A stretch of DNA of 64,000 nt from Beta vulgaris subsp. vulgaris (lineage: Eukaryota; Streptophyta; Magnoliopsida; Caryophyllales; Amaranthaceae), in assembly GCF_026745355.1 (NCBI RefSeq), contig NC_079204.1, forward strand, positions 50,309,128-50,373,127. The letters are read 5' to 3'. The notes under the pieces were generated by a model that did no database searches, was not told where the DNA came from, and saw only the letters and a program-made list of their open reading frames with translations. A program made the translations under genes and the position numbers. Position 1 is the first letter of the stretch, and each line of letters opens with the position of its first letter. Below, one piece after another: positions 10,918-26,438 of the stretch.

Positions 10918-12180
10918 TACAATATTTTTGGCTCATTAAAAATCAATTCTAGAAGTGGAATAAAGTGATGGAAAAATATTGTAATTAAAATTTCACTTTC
11001 ATTCTTCCTAAAATTGGAGGAATTTGGGAGGAAATTAGAGACAATTTAAGAAGTGGTCAATTTTTTTTTCATTCCTATCTCTTCTCTTCCCTTACTTGAG
11101 TTAACTAAGACTTAACCAAACATTGAATATCTCTCAAATTCTTCCATAAAATCAGATATTGCAAAATTCTTCTCTTTTTTTGTATTTGTTCTTCTTATTT
11201 TGACTTCTTTGCCTCTCATTTGTAATAGGAAAATCATATATAATATTAAAGCAAGAAAAAATTAGCTTACGTGGCAGCCTCATAGAAATTCTGCTCTCAC
11301 AATTCACCCCACATTCATAGAGCAATAAAATAGATGCCACGTGTCACATCCCATTAAAATGATTTTGTTTGATTATGATATTATTAGTTTCCAAAAATTT
11401 TAAAAATCAGTCATTGAATGCTTTAGGAAAACCTCCAATTCCCTTAAGTTGAAGATATATCCGTGATTTTGGACGGTAAAAGAAAAATTCCTCACTAGAA
11501 GGAAATCTCCACTTAAGCAAATCTTCCAAGGATTTTCTTTTCCTGTCAAATATTCCATTCAGCTACTTTTTTTAAAGTTGAAAAATATTTGCAGGATGGT
11601 TTTAGATTTGATACTGAAATTGTTTAAGAAAATTTTGTTACACACAATTGAATGACTGTATTATAAATTCGTGCAAGAATATACACACATTCCTTCCTAT
11701 GTTTACTCTTTTACCATTTTCGCAATGTTCATATATAACATAATCATCCTATAATATATTATACTTTATGAAAGAAGTATAAAACAGCTCATGGGTAATA
11801 ATGAAAAAATTGCAAATGTGAAGTAGTATATGATACCCTGATAATATGTTAGCCAACTAATTAATTTTCTTTTTTCTTGATTCACTCTTGGTAATGAATA
11901 TAATGAGATGTTAGCCCGTTCAGGAGGAAATGCAAATGCAATAATAACAGTCATGCAAATTCATTTTATTACCAAATAAGAAATAAAAAGATGTTTTGTT
12001 CAAAAAAAAAATGTCACACCATGACTATGATCACAGGTTACATATAACAAAAACAATAAAAACAATAACAACTCAATCTTTAGTCCCAAAGTGGTCTAAG
12101 GTGGGTTGATATGAATCATCATAACAAATCATATCCACGACCAATACATACTAAATTTTTTTTAAAAAAAAAAAGAGTTA

Positions 12181-12293
12181 GGGCATGTTCTCTTTAGCAT
12201 AAAACAACTGAACTGAATTAAATTATGACTAATGGTAATGATAATATTTTTGAAATTGAACTGAACTGAAAATAAGTTGGGGAGAACAGTCCC
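12181..12293. mobile_element. PIF/Harbinger (Tourist-like) MITE, 113 bp
   Basis: Left end GGGCATGTTCTCTTTAGCAT and right end AGTTGGGGAGAACAGTCCC are inverted relatives, with CAGTTCAGTT-type subterminal motifs. TTA flanks both sides (12178-12180, 12294-12296). It belongs to the same family as the larger element at 58996-61813. Confidence 0.85.
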
Positions 12294-13204
12294 TTAAAGT
12301 GAGAGAAGTAAGACAACAGACAATATATGAAACAAGAAATTAAATAAGGTAAAAAAAAGTGAAACCAACATATAAGGGTCGGTTCACTTCAACTTAGTTT
12401 GACAAAACTATGACGATATAAGTTCGAAAAAATTTAGATGATTAGGTGATCCAACGGATTGACAACCCTCTAATTATTATAGTACATTCAGACATTAATT
12501 TTATTATTTTTCTCTATCCAATTTATTGTATATATATTAATATTATTATTTTATTGTGTCTAAGAGGGTTAACCTTTGGATCACTCAAAATTTTCCCACG
12601 CTCTTACATTCAAATGAAACAAAAAATATAAATACATCCACTTATGAACTTACGCTTGATATTAATATTATTTTTAAAGAAAATGTACACTTTGAATTTG
12701 GCCCATTATATATAAAAATTCTAAAATAAAGGATTAGCAGAGAGAGTGAAACATGGCCCATGTGCTTAAATTATAAAATATAGCTTTCTTTAATGAGCTT
12801 CAAGACACTAATTGAGAAGGTGAATCAACAAAATGAGTTAATTATATATCAAGCTTATATATCAAAAGAGGGATTTATAAGTATTCAATTTTAGTTGGTC
12901 TATAAGAGAGTAAAACTGTTGTTGAAAGATCATAAGTTATCGAATTAGAAAAGTTGTTAATTTGCCTATGTACTTTGTTTTGACAGCTTCTTTTTTCTTT
13001 GATGTAAAAGATAATATTGAAATGTAAATCATATGGAGAACTTATAAAACACACATATATTATACAAGTACTGTGTATTTATATTTGTTTACTATACAAA
13101 ATTATCATTTTTAAATTATCTTAATATTAAAATTTGGTGGCTTAATATATTCAAATAATGTTTTTTAGGAAGAAACTAATTAATGAGTAAGGATTATTAC
13201 AAGT

Positions 13205-13375
13205 AGCAACGGGGAATAAGGTATTTAGGCAAAAAAGTAAAGTGGGAAACCCCGTATGATACTCAACGTCAGATGGAACGGGGAATAAGGTATGACACAA
13301 TATATCATTGAAATTGTGGTAATTTCAGGTAGCAATGGGGAATAAGGTATTTATACCCCATATGGTACTTATTCC
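13205..13375. repeat. Short direct repeat inside the Helitron
   Basis: The motif GGGGAATAAGGTAT occurs three times (about 13211, 13279 and 13338) in partly similar contexts ending in CCCCATATGGTACT-like sequence. Origin unknown. Confidence 0.6.
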
Positions 13376-13932
13376 GTCAGTTGGAACAAAATTTCTTATG
13401 ATGTTTCAAAAAAGACAGTTTTTCGGCCATGTGTCAAAAGTCAAGGACAATCCCTATCACATGGTAGGTTTGTATCTCCCGAGATCAGTTCTTAGTCATG
13501 GCTAATTTTATGTAGCCATTTCTCAGTCACGAGTAAAAATTGTCTAATAGTACTAATTTATGAGAAATAACATGGGAAGTCTAACACTTTAAGGCCATTT
13601 CGAGTAAAAAAATAAAGATTGTAATGTGGAGAGGGTTTCTAAGACAATTGACCCCTAAGTGGTTACTGGGATAAGACCAAGTTCGTGTAAATTTTCTCCC
13701 TTTTTGAAGCAGCTGAGATCATTAATTTACCTTTGTCATCTCAACCCTTAGATGATGGCTTTGTGGGGCTACACCAAAATTGGTATATTATATTAAATCA
13801 TGTCATAACTTTATTAATTTTTCAAAGAATTCCCATACATAAGTTATTAGCGGTTCAATATCGAAAAAATGGAGAAAATATGGAATTCCAAAGTTCCTCT
13901 TAACAGTTGGCTTTGCTTATGACTATGTTATA

Positions 13933-14176
13933 CAACCTCCGTTTTTTTTCTACTGCAACAATTGAGTTTTCACGTTTACCAATGCACTATTTTAACTATT
14001 AATATCTTTAATTACTTTTGAAAGTATATATATATCGAGACGAATCTAACAAGACCCCATATGATGACAATATTTTTCCTTACATAAAAATCATAATATA
14101 TAGTGAAAGGTTATGATGGTGAATGGATAGTGTAAAAATCTCATTTTGACATATTATAGAAATAGAACGGAGGAAG
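13933..14176. mobile_element. Stowaway-like MITE inside the Helitron
   Basis: Left end CAACCTCCGTTTT and right end ATAGAACGGAGGAAG are inverted, flanked by TA. Because it sits within the Helitron it probably inserted later or was carried along. Confidence 0.75.
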
Positions 14177-14540
14177 TAACTTCTTAATAAATTTCGTTTT
14201 GCACTAAAAAAAAGTCTTCCAAAACATATGTGTATCATGTATATGTTAAACAACTTTATAATTAATATAAAGGTGTATATCTCTTAAACACAAAGTTTTT
14301 TTTTATCAAGTTAACGTAAGAATCGTTTACACGTTTTCATTGTAACTGATATATAAACATTGTTATTATACTAAATAGTTCCCGTGCATTATGCACGGGC
14401 CTAAAACCTAGTTTAAAAGAAACAGAATGGAGAGAGTAATAAATAAATATACCAAATGGTCTTATTTACAATCAAATGAGCTTAGCTGAATTCATAAAAA
14501 GTATAAGCAAATTTTGTTTATGACAACATAGTAATTAGTA

Positions 14541-14799
14541 CTCTCTTTGTTTTTTTTATTGTTCTCAATTAGAATCTTGACACTATTCATACTTAGATAG
14601 AATCTTCTCAATTTTTTTCAATTTATAAGAAAAAATATAGTCAAGTGGGGTCTTGTTTGATTTGTCTCAATTAGTACATTATGAATATTCAATCTTTATA
14701 ATTTTTACAATTATATAATGAAAGATATTTAAAAAGTCTAAAGATGTGCATTGGGAGATGTACACAAGAAAGTGAGAAAGATAAGAAAAAAAGAGGGAG
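14541..14799. mobile_element. Stowaway-like MITE
   Basis: Left CTCTCTTTGTTTTTTTTATT and right AAGAAAAAAAGAGGGAG are inverted, flanked by TA. Its interior shares TATAGTCAAGTGGGGTCTTG with a segment at about 29182-29200. Confidence 0.75.
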
Positions 14800-14998
14800 T
14801 ATATGTTATATAAATAAATTAGTATATTAAAATAAAGAAAAGCTAGTATATTAATTTAACTAATAAATATTAGTTGTATGTTCTTTTTCATACTACTTCT
14901 AGTTTAAGTAAAATATTGCATTTATAATTTTTTTTTTAACAAATTAAAATACTTCTACTACCAAACATTGTTGTAAACTTTATAACGTTTATCGCAAC

Positions 14999-15514
14999 TA
15001 AGGGGATAAGTGGATTGGACTGGATTGGACTTTGCCAAATCCAGTCCAAAGTTTTTAGACTCGAGAAATTGAGTTCAAGTTCGATATAAATATTTTTTGA
15101 GTCCAGTCCAGTCCAATAATTTTTTCTTGAGTCTGAATTCAGTCCAATTCAATTATTATATTATTTTTTTCTCAATTTAGATTCAACGATTCACAACGCT
15201 TTCTCATAATAGAATTTGAAAAACTAAGCTCACTATATCTATTGCATAAACTAAGTCACATACATTTTATATATATTAAATATATATACATTATACATAT
15301 AAATATTAAATATATATTATATATATAAATACTTTGGACTGGATTGAATTTATTAGACTCTAGAGGAAGTGAGTCTAAATCCATCCCGAAAATATTTGGA
15401 CTCGAAAATTTGAGTCCGAGTACAGTCTAAAAACATTTTAATCCAGTCTAATCCAACAAGTTTGGACTGAACTGGATTGAACTCTGGACTTTTCGAAATC
15501 CGCTTACACCCCTA
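14999..15514. mobile_element. hAT-type element, GGACT family, short copy
   Basis: Ends TAAGGGGATAAGTGGATTGG and CGCTTACACCCCTA are inverted. Flanks ATCGCAAC (14991-14998) and ACCGCAAC (15515-15522) are an 8-bp target duplication with one mismatch. Both ends are packed with short GGACTGGATT-like repeats. It is 516 bp and lacks the interior segment present in the copies at 33727 and 42922. Confidence 0.82.
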
Positions 15515-15598
15515 ACCGCAACGACTAATGCTGTAGACAAGTCATTATCGACTTAGTTATTTACTCACGTCTAAACTTGCATGTTCATAAATAAAAAA

Positions 15599-16565
15599 GG
15601 AAAAATTGATTTAATCAGTCCCAACTATGGGCGTCCTGACAAAAACAGTCCCAACTATCGTTTTTTATTGTTCAGTCCTAACTTTGAACGGTGTTTTATA
15701 ATAGTAGTCCCAGCAAGTAAAAAACCTGCTATAGCAGGTAATTTGCCATTTTTAAATTTCTTTTTTTTCAATCTTCTTTCTCCCTCCTTCCTTAACTACT
15801 CCCTCCTCCTCTCCTCTGCCACCAACCACCCCTCCCCAGCCAGCCCCCCCTCCCCTGCCACCCCTCGCCAGCCATGCATCCCCAACCACCCCTGCCCCAG
15901 AACCCCTCTCCTTCCCCTCCACTGCCATCCCCTTTCCCCTGCCCCAGTCAGCCCTCACCCTGCCACGCATCCCCCTGCCCCGGAACCCTTCCCCCACCTC
16001 TTCTTTCCCCTTCCCCACCATACATCCCCCAGCCTTCGAAACCCCTCTTCTTTCCCCTTCCCCACCATACATCCCCCAGCCTTCGAAACCCCTCCCTTTC
16101 CCCCACCTCCCCGGCACCCGAAAGACTTCCCCTACCCCTGAAGCAGCGGCTAAAGGGGAGAGAGAGAGAGAGAGACGCGAGCAAGGTTTGCACGACCCAT
16201 CACCGGCAACCAACACCAACCGCGCCGGTAGCACGGGCTTCAGGTTTCACGGGCTCTGGGTTTCGGGTGTGAGAGAGAGAGGTTGTCATTTGGGTGGACG
16301 GGAGGGGGAAGAGGAGGGGTGGTAGGGGAAGGGGAGGAAGGAGGAAGGAGAGAGAAAGATTGAAGTAAGGAAGAGGTGGAAGAAACATGTCAAAAAAAAG
16401 AGAAAAAAAGGAAAGTAGGGTTTTTTACCGGTTTAGCAAGTCATCAGTCAACTTGGACCACCAGTGTAAAGGGGGGTTAAAGTTGAGACTGAACAATAAA
16501 AAATAATAGTTGGGACTGTTTTTGTCAGGACGCCCATAGTTGAGACTGTTTAAATCAATTTTTCC
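15599..16565. mobile_element. MULE-type foldback element with GC-rich interior
   Basis: Terminal inverted repeats of about 90 bp start GGAAAAATTGATTTAA at the left and end in the complement at the right, sharing the block GGGCGTCCTGACAAAAACAG. Flanks are A-rich (AATAAAAAA and AAAAAAAAA), compatible with a 9-bp duplication. The interior is C-rich on the left and purine-rich on the right, with proline-rich open frames that are composition artefacts. It may be a Pack-MULE carrying a GC-rich gene fragment, but I recognise no gene in it. Confidence 0.7.
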
Positions 16566-16574
16566 AAAAAAAAA

Positions 16575-17664
16575 AGCTAACCACTCTTTATTTATTCTCG
16601 AGTTCATAGCATGTAAATTTTTTTTTTTTTTTTGTTTATGGCAACATAATAAATAGTATTTACTATATCAATAAATTAGTATATTAAAATGAGAAAAAAA
16701 ATGTAGTATATATATTGATATAAGAACTATCATTTTATTAATATACAAATTATTAGAATAGGCGATATAGTTTTAACATATAGTAGACAAACCCAAACTT
16801 ACACTCTCCTAACAAGCACACTCCATCTCACTCTAACCCAACATTATCCCTAACACAAAGTAGTACGTCGTTCCCACTTCTCCTTTTGAATCTAGAACTA
16901 AAATAGGCATTTTTTAATAAAAAAAAAACCTACAGTCGTACCGAATGGGTTAAACTAGTCACTAAATGGATTAAAGAATGTGAAAAATGAATAAATTGAA
17001 TTGGTCATTAAATAGATCAAATTGGTCACTAAATACATTAACTCTAATCACTATATTCAAAACAGAAATTATATAAAGCCCAAACATAAATTATAGAAGA
17101 AATTCCTATTCCCTCCTTTCTTCCTTAGTCAAATCCCTAACCTTAGTGTTCTTTCTCTCTCCTCCTCCTCCTCCTTCCTTTAACCGTCAACCCTCTTGCT
17201 CTCGTCTGTTGTTTGAACCAAACGAACATTTCAAACCTAGATTAAAAAAGATTAAAAAGGAACCTGACTAAGAGAAAGAAAGAAGAGGAGAAAAAAGTTG
17301 AAGGTGATTAATTTGGAAGTAACCTTGATGTTTGTCGCCATTTTTTGTTTCACAGTTCAACTGTTGAGAAGAAAAGCTCCAAGCAATGAAGAAAATACTT
17401 GTAAGAGATTGTATTGGTGGGGTGCTAAGCTGTAAACTACAAATCAATGAAAAACACACTTGATTCAAATTTCATGTTGTATTTCAAAGTTGATTCGAAT
17501 AGCAGGAAGTTGAAATTGTTTTGTATATTGATTTAATTTTTTTATATTTGAATTTCATTTGGTTTGCATGTAATTGATTTGAATTTCATTTTGATTAATT
17601 AATTACTACTGGAGAAGAGTGGAGAACACAACGATTGATAAATACTTCTACATTTTCATAAGTG
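16575..17664. other. Intergenic DNA, nothing recognised
   Basis: AT-rich with a pyrimidine-rich patch near 17110-17190 resembling a gene leader, but no convincing ORF follows. A short GTCACTAAATGGATTAAA-like motif recurs near 16950-17040. Confidence 0.4.
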
Positions 17665-18617
17665 ACTTCATTCATTTATAAGAGTAGCCCCTTTTATTAG
17701 TATGCGTAACCTTAAAAATATTATATGAGTAACCCCAATTACTTTTTGGAGTAACTTTGTTTAATCGTACTAATAACCCCATTTAATCATATAAGTAACC
17801 CTATTTTGTTTGTAAGAGTAACCCTTTCTATTTTATGCGTAACCCTCAATTATTTTTGGAGTAACCTTGTTTAATCATATGAATAACATCATTTAATTTA
17901 TTCATACCAGTAACCTCATTTATTCATATTAATTAGTACCTCATTTATCTATACAAGTAACTTCAATAAATCATATGAGTAACCTCATTTAATCATACGA
18001 GTAATCACAAAGGTTTACAAAAGTAACCGCATTTATTCAAACGAGTAACATCATTAGTTCATAAGAGTAAACTGATTAATAACCTCATTTATCCAAATGA
18101 TCAGTAACACCCTCATAAGAGTAACCCCATATATAATACAAGTAACCTAATTGGTTCATATGATGATGCTATTAATTGTACGAGTAACCCTCATTTATAA
18201 ATACGAGTAACCCCATTATAATATATGGGTAACCTTATTATCATGAAAACAACCTCACTTAACTATTCAATCATACAAGTCACCCCAATTGTTCACTAAA
18301 CTAACCCCATTTTTTCATATAAGCAACCTCACTAAATAATAAGTCAGCCTTATATAATCATACAAATAACCTCAGTTGTTCATAAAAATAACCCTATTTT
18401 TTAATACGAGTAATCTCATTAATTCCCAATATTAACCTTGTTTAATTATACATGCCCTATTTGATCAAGTAACCCCAATTGTTCACAAAAGTAACTCATT
18501 TTCTTCATACGAGTAACCTCATTCGTTCATAAAAGTAAACTGATTAATATTTTTTTGTAATAAAAGTAACCACATATGTTTATAAGAGTAACACCCTGCT
18601 TTTATTGTTAAGAGTAA
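17665..18617. repeat. Degenerate minisatellite of GAGTAACC units
   Basis: About 950 bp consist of irregular 22-34 bp units of the form CATAAGAGTAACCCCATTTA. The same repeat resumes at 20787-20850 beyond the palindromic insertion, so the array was once continuous. Confidence 0.85.
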
Positions 18618-20786
18618 TGATAAGTCATATTTATATATAGTTTTTAGGTTCATTTAGGTTGCATTTTAGAGCATTTAGTTTCATATTTAGGTTCATTATT
18701 GCATTGTATTCTTAAGTTATGCTTTTCTATTCCTATTCGGTATGTTTTCTTGTTTTTTATGAATTTCAGGCATTGAAGACTTTGAGTATGATTAGCTAAG
18801 CTTAAAGATTAGGAGCACTTGGAAAGAAGCTACAATGAATAAGGATCGTATGGATATGTCATAGTACGAGTTTGAGCAAAAACGAAGCGGAAAAATCATT
18901 AGAAGAAATGTGAAAAAGAGTTATGTCTACTCTTCTGATCATAACTTTTGATGTGATTTTTAGAATCTAGTAATTCCACCAGATTTGGAAACTAGACTTG
19001 AAGATCTTTCCAACGATAGGTGGCACGTCCCGAGGAGACTTCTATTCAAGGAGTTATGCCTTTCGGAAGATTGCACTGTTTCTGCTGGAATCTGCCACGC
19101 ATACGCGCGGATCACTAATCCGCCTATTAATGAATTATTTATCTTGTAAATTACTTTCCAAGTCATATTAGGTTATTGAATATTTATTTAGATAGGTTTT
19201 CATTATTTCTCCCTCCTCCTCCCTCTCACGTTATATTTTAGGTTTTAGGTTTTAGTTTTCTCTTCTCTCTTTCTCTCTAGTTTTTAGTGTAAACCCTAGT
19301 TTTCATTCTTTTTCATTAATTTATGAGTTTCATTTGTTTCTTTCATTGATTTCTTCAATTATGTTTTCTTTTATAGTTTTAGATTTCATTATTTATCTCA
19401 TGATAGAGTAGTTTCTTTTATCTATGGTTAAGTTGAACCCTAGTATGATTTAATTCATGATTGTTTCTTTAAATTCTCATATTAATTGTTAATTGTTCTT
19501 GCTTAATTGATTGTGCATATTCCAATACTAGATTAGGGATAATTAGTATTGCTATGATTCCATTGTCTTGATCACAACGTGAGTTGGATTTTGACGGATT
19601 TGAGTATTTCAATTAAGGGCATGAAATTCTCCACGGGAGTAGGAAGTTAAATTGCTACTCTAAACAAGCAATCAAACCAACTCCCGTGGAATCATGCAAA
19701 TTAAAGACATTAAACACGACACTTTAACTTCCTAACAATCCATTCTACCTACTCCCGTGGAGAATTTCATGCCCTTAATTGAAATACTCAAATCCGTCAA
19801 AATCCAACTCACGTTGTGATCAAGACAATGGAATCATAGCAATACTAGTTATCCCTAATCTAGTATTGGAATATGCACAATCAATTAAGCAAGAACAATT
19901 AACAATTAATATGAGAATTTAAAGAAACAATCATGAATTAAATCATAATAGGGTTCAACTTAACCATAGATAAAAGAAACTACTCTATCATGAGATAAAT
20001 AATGAAATCTAAAACTATAAAAGAAAACATAATTGAAGAAATCAATGAAAGAAACAAATGAAACTCATAAATTAATGAAAACTAGGGTTTACACTAAAAA
20101 CTAGAGAGAAAGAGAGAAGAGAAAACTAAAACCTAAAACCTAAAATCTAAAATATAACGTGAGAGGGAGGAGGAGGGAGAAATAATGAAAACCTATCTAA
20201 ATAAATATTCAATAACCTAATATGACTTGGAAAGTAATTTACAAGATAAGGAAAGTCTTAAATATATCATTAATAGGCGGATTAGTGATCCACGCGTATG
20301 CGTGGCAGATTCCAGCAGAAACAGTGCAATCTTCCGAAAGGCATAACTCCTTGAATAGAAGTCTCCTCGGGATGTGCCACCTATCGTTGGAAAGATCTTC
20401 AAGTCTAGTTTCCAAATCTGGTGGAATTACTCGATTCCAAAAATCACATCAAAAGTTATGATCAGAAGAGTAGACATAACTCTTTTTCACATTTCTTCTA
20501 ATGATTTTTCCGCTTCGTTTTTGCTCAAACTCGTACTATGACATATCCATACGATCCTTATTCATTGTAGCTTCTTTCCAAGTGCTCCTAATATTTAAGC
20601 TTAGCTAATCATACTCCAAATAAGTCTTCAATGCCTGAAATTCATCAAAAACAAGAAAACATACCGAATAGGAATAGAAAAGCATAACTTAAGAATACAA
20701 TGCAATAATGAACCTAAATATGAAACTAAATGCTCTAAAATGCAACCTAAATGAACCTAGAAACTATATATAAATATGACTTATCA
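18618..20786. mobile_element. 2.17 kb palindromic LTR-type insertion
   Basis: The element begins TGATAAGTCATATTTATATA and ends in the reverse complement of the same sequence, so its termini are TG...CA. The direct repeat AGTAA flanks it at 18613-18617 and 20787-20791, the 5-bp target expected of LTR retrotransposon integrase. The left arm, 18618 to about 19650, matches the reverse complement of about 19750-20786 with only scattered differences and small indels. The loop of about 100 bp is itself a degenerate copy of the adjoining arm. There is no gag-pol. It is best read as two LTRs of one retrotransposon joined head to head and integrated as a single unit. Confidence 0.85.
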
Positions 20787-20849
20787 AGTAAAACTATATA
20801 TATTCATATAAGTAACTCCATTTGTTCATAAGAGTAACTTCATTTGTTC

Positions 20850-21700
20850 ATAAGGGTTTGTGCACAAAGATCAACTTCAAAAGGTTATATCTCAAAGTAC
20901 ACTTAATATTTTGGGAAAATTCAAGTTGGAGATGACAATTTGGCTCGATAGATTTCCAACTCTTGGTCAAAAGCTCGATTCCGATGATAAACGAGTGAGA
21001 CATGACCATTTGAAAATGAGCTGATAGGGTGTCGTGCGTGCGACCACACCTATAATTTCGCGTGTGGCCGCTTATATGCAAAACGCACTGTTTAAGCTAT
21101 TATTTTCAAACTTAAAGCTTTCAGATATTTTTACATATCACGTCATGACGTAAACTTTTCAATTTTTTAATGGACAAAAAATACGAAAAGTGACAAAATA
21201 AATTATGAAATTTAAGAATAATAACATGTTTGATTATTATACTAACCCGAGACATCTCCCGTTCGCCCGTACCAAAACACTAGTTTTAAATTAAGTCACT
21301 GATGATTAAATTAAATAAACCAAGATTTTACCATGGTTGTTTTATCGGAGTCGTCCATTGATCCCACTCACTCTGGAGTTGCTTACACAATTTCTTTCAG
21401 CTATAGAAGACCCGGGGCTGACTCGACTGATTGATCAATGCCCATCAGCGGTCACTTGCTTTGCTTGACGGGGTTTCCCCCATTATTCTTGCCCGAAGTT
21501 CTTCTTCAAATTTCTCTAGACTTTTTAAAGACTTTTTATCCTTCGAAACCTTTCGTTTTCAAAGACTTTTTGCTCTCACTTTACTTCGTTAAAAGTAAAC
21601 GATTTCTTACCAGAACAACCGAATGATATTAAACAAGTCATTATCTTATCTACCCACTTCTAAACTTCAGATGCTCATAAAAATCATAGCTAACCACCCT
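20850..21700. other. Intergenic DNA; empty-site paralogue near its end
   Basis: No gene is recognised. The stretch about 21633-21700 matches the two flanks of the element at 15599-16565 joined together (ACAAGTCATTATC, TCTAAACTT, GCTAACCAC...CTTTA), so it is a related locus without that insertion. Confidence 0.5.
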
Positions 21701-21779
21701 TTAAATGAGGAGAGAGAAAATCTAGAGAAAAGAAAAGGTCCTCGTCGGAAAGGGGGGGCGGGGTGTTGCGTTGGGGGTG

Positions 21780-21792
21780 TTTGACTTTGACC
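21780..21792 (+). promoter_or_regulatory. Paired W-box upstream of the CDPK gene
   Basis: TTTGACTTTGACC contains two adjacent TTGAC(C/T) cores, the binding site of WRKY factors that respond to stress and pathogens. It lies about 620 bp before the CDPK start codon. Function is inferred. Confidence 0.45.
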
Positions 21793-21930
21793 TCTCTTCA
21801 TCTCGACTGCTGACCAGTTCACATTTTGCAAATGACAATTATTTAATTTTCTTCCTTTTTAGTTTTCCCTCTCTCTCTTCTCTCTTTCCTACCAACCCAC
21901 CTTCATCTTGTCCTCATATATTAATCAAAT

Positions 21931-21940
21931 CTATATAATT
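21931..21940 (+). promoter_or_regulatory. Possible TATA box of the CDPK gene
   Basis: CTATATAATT follows a CT-rich stretch and lies about 475 bp before the ATG. This implies a long T-rich 5' leader, possibly with an intron. No other good TATA candidate sits nearer the ATG in suitable context. Confidence 0.4.
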
Positions 21941-22407
21941 CTCCCAGAATCTCGTTTACAGTTTATTCACGTTCTTCCATTACACACTTTTGTAATTTTT
22001 TTTCTACAATTTCGCGCTCTATTTTCTGGATAATTTCATAAACTTTTTTACATTTTTTTTTTTCTTGGGGTGAAGATTTTCCAGGTGGGATTTCGTCATA
22101 CTTATTTCTTGTACAAATCTTTGTTTCTTTTTTTTTATATTATTCCATTGATTTCGTCGTTTCCGATCAAAATTATTGTCAAAAGTTATAATATAGTGTT
22201 ATATTTCAAACCCCTTCAAATTAGAAGAAGATAATCAGGGTTTGATTGAATTGTATGAATTGAATTCATATCTTTAAATTTCTGGGTTTTTCTTTTCCTC
22301 ATTTGGGTTTGTATAAAGTTAGATCCTTTGTGTTTGTATATTGTAAAATTGTTAGAATTTAGAGGGGTTGTTCTTATTTTTTTTTTATAAAAAAAGAAAT
22401 ATAAAAA

Positions 22408-25292
<2,885 letters not shown>

Positions 25293-25650
25293 CCCTTTGG
25301 TGTGATCAATAGAAGAGTTATGATTTTTTCCTTCATTGAATCTCTCTCATTCTTGTTAGTGGTGTTTGTTTCATAATTCTCTCGCATGCTCAGAAATGTT
25401 TTGTTGGTGTTCTCATTTTTGTTTGGAGAGAATATCTAAAGAGAGATTCTCTTTTACCTTGGGGAAAGCTTGTAGTGAAAGTTGGTACTATGGGAAGGGT
25501 AGCTTACCAATTGGAAGAAGTCAGTGCTCTTTCTTTTTGGGTGTAAATATTTGTAATTTGTACGAAAATCTCAAATCATAATCCTGTTTTTTACAGGTAA
25601 AGTGAAATTATAATTGTGTTGATATTGAAATGCCAATCTCAGGTTTTTAT
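25293..25650 (+). other. 3' untranslated region of the CDPK gene
   Basis: T-rich sequence following the stop codon, with several AATAAA-like and TTTGTA-like poly(A) signal variants up to about 25650. The exact cleavage site cannot be read. Confidence 0.4.
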
Positions 25651-26436
25651 TCGGTTTGATGATGCACTGCAGTAAATTTCACAGCTATAGTTGAGCTTTC
25701 AATAGATTGGTGTTAGCTCGGCATCACATTCATAGTATTAAGTACCAAAGACCTTTGGGTCCAATGGTATCGTTTCCTATCTCCAAAATGGAAAACCAAG
25801 GTTCACATCTCGGTGAAAGCAAAGTTCATTTGTGTTGGGGGGTGGGGATGCTTGTCGCTCCTCTGAGTTCAGTGCCAGAGCAGTCGACAGGAAAATTCTT
25901 CTTACCGTCGGGTTGAGAGGGCTCAAAAAAACATTCATAATATTAAATACTACTATATATTATAATATTAAGTTTGATATTTGCGGAGGGAGTATGTTTC
26001 AAATAGATCTCGAAGTAATGAAGTATATTTATACTAAGAACTTTTTCAATTGATATCATAAGTAAGAATGTAACATGAATATGATATGACTATTAATTGG
26101 AATTTTTTTAGTACCAAACCTTTTATTGTTGCAAGTTGTAAGACTTGTAATTAGGATCTATCTGTTAAAAGACTAGTACTTCCTCATATGTGTGTCAATG
26201 TGTGCATAAGACGCCACAAGTTAGTTATGCGAGAAAATGAGAGATAATAAATAATCAGCTTAATATATATACCCTGAATCCCTGATCAAGATCTACTAGT
26301 CTACAATAACCTAGAATGACCAAGATCTTGTATAATGTATACCCTGTACTGCTTGTTGTATGTTCTTCGATCGGCATGCAAGAATCCTACTACTTGAAGT
26401 GTCTAGAGTGCTAGTTATAAATTATGATAATAAGGG
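25651..26436. other. Intergenic DNA, nothing recognised
   Basis: A fragment near 25965-25995 ending GCGGAGGGAGTA resembles one end of a Stowaway MITE. No gene is supported. Confidence 0.4.
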
Positions 26437-26438
26437 TA

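Larger units (their letters stand above)
11234..14411 (+). mobile_element. Non-autonomous Helitron, about 3.2 kb
   Basis: The 3' terminus shows the Helitron signature. A hairpin with 8-bp arms (CCCGTGCA / TGCACGGG, 3-base loop, 14381-14399) lies 8 bp before CTAG (14408-14411), which is followed by T. The 5' end is placed at TCATATATAATATTAAAGCA (11234), preceded by A and followed by a Helitron-like ACGTGGCA block. This satisfies the A|TC...CTAG|T rule. There is no Rep/helicase ORF, so it depends on a helper in trans. It contains nested MITEs at 12181-12293 and 13933-14176. The 3' end is firm. That the chosen 5' end belongs to the same element is an inference. Confidence 0.7.

Noticed and set aside
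15581..16272. Proline-rich protein genes on both strands
   Set aside because: The frames come from C-rich/G-rich filler of a foldback element, have no domain, and overlap on both strands.
18960..20461. Two similar proteins of 68 and 79 aa, inverted
   Set aside because: They are the same chance frame in both arms of the palindromic LTR element.
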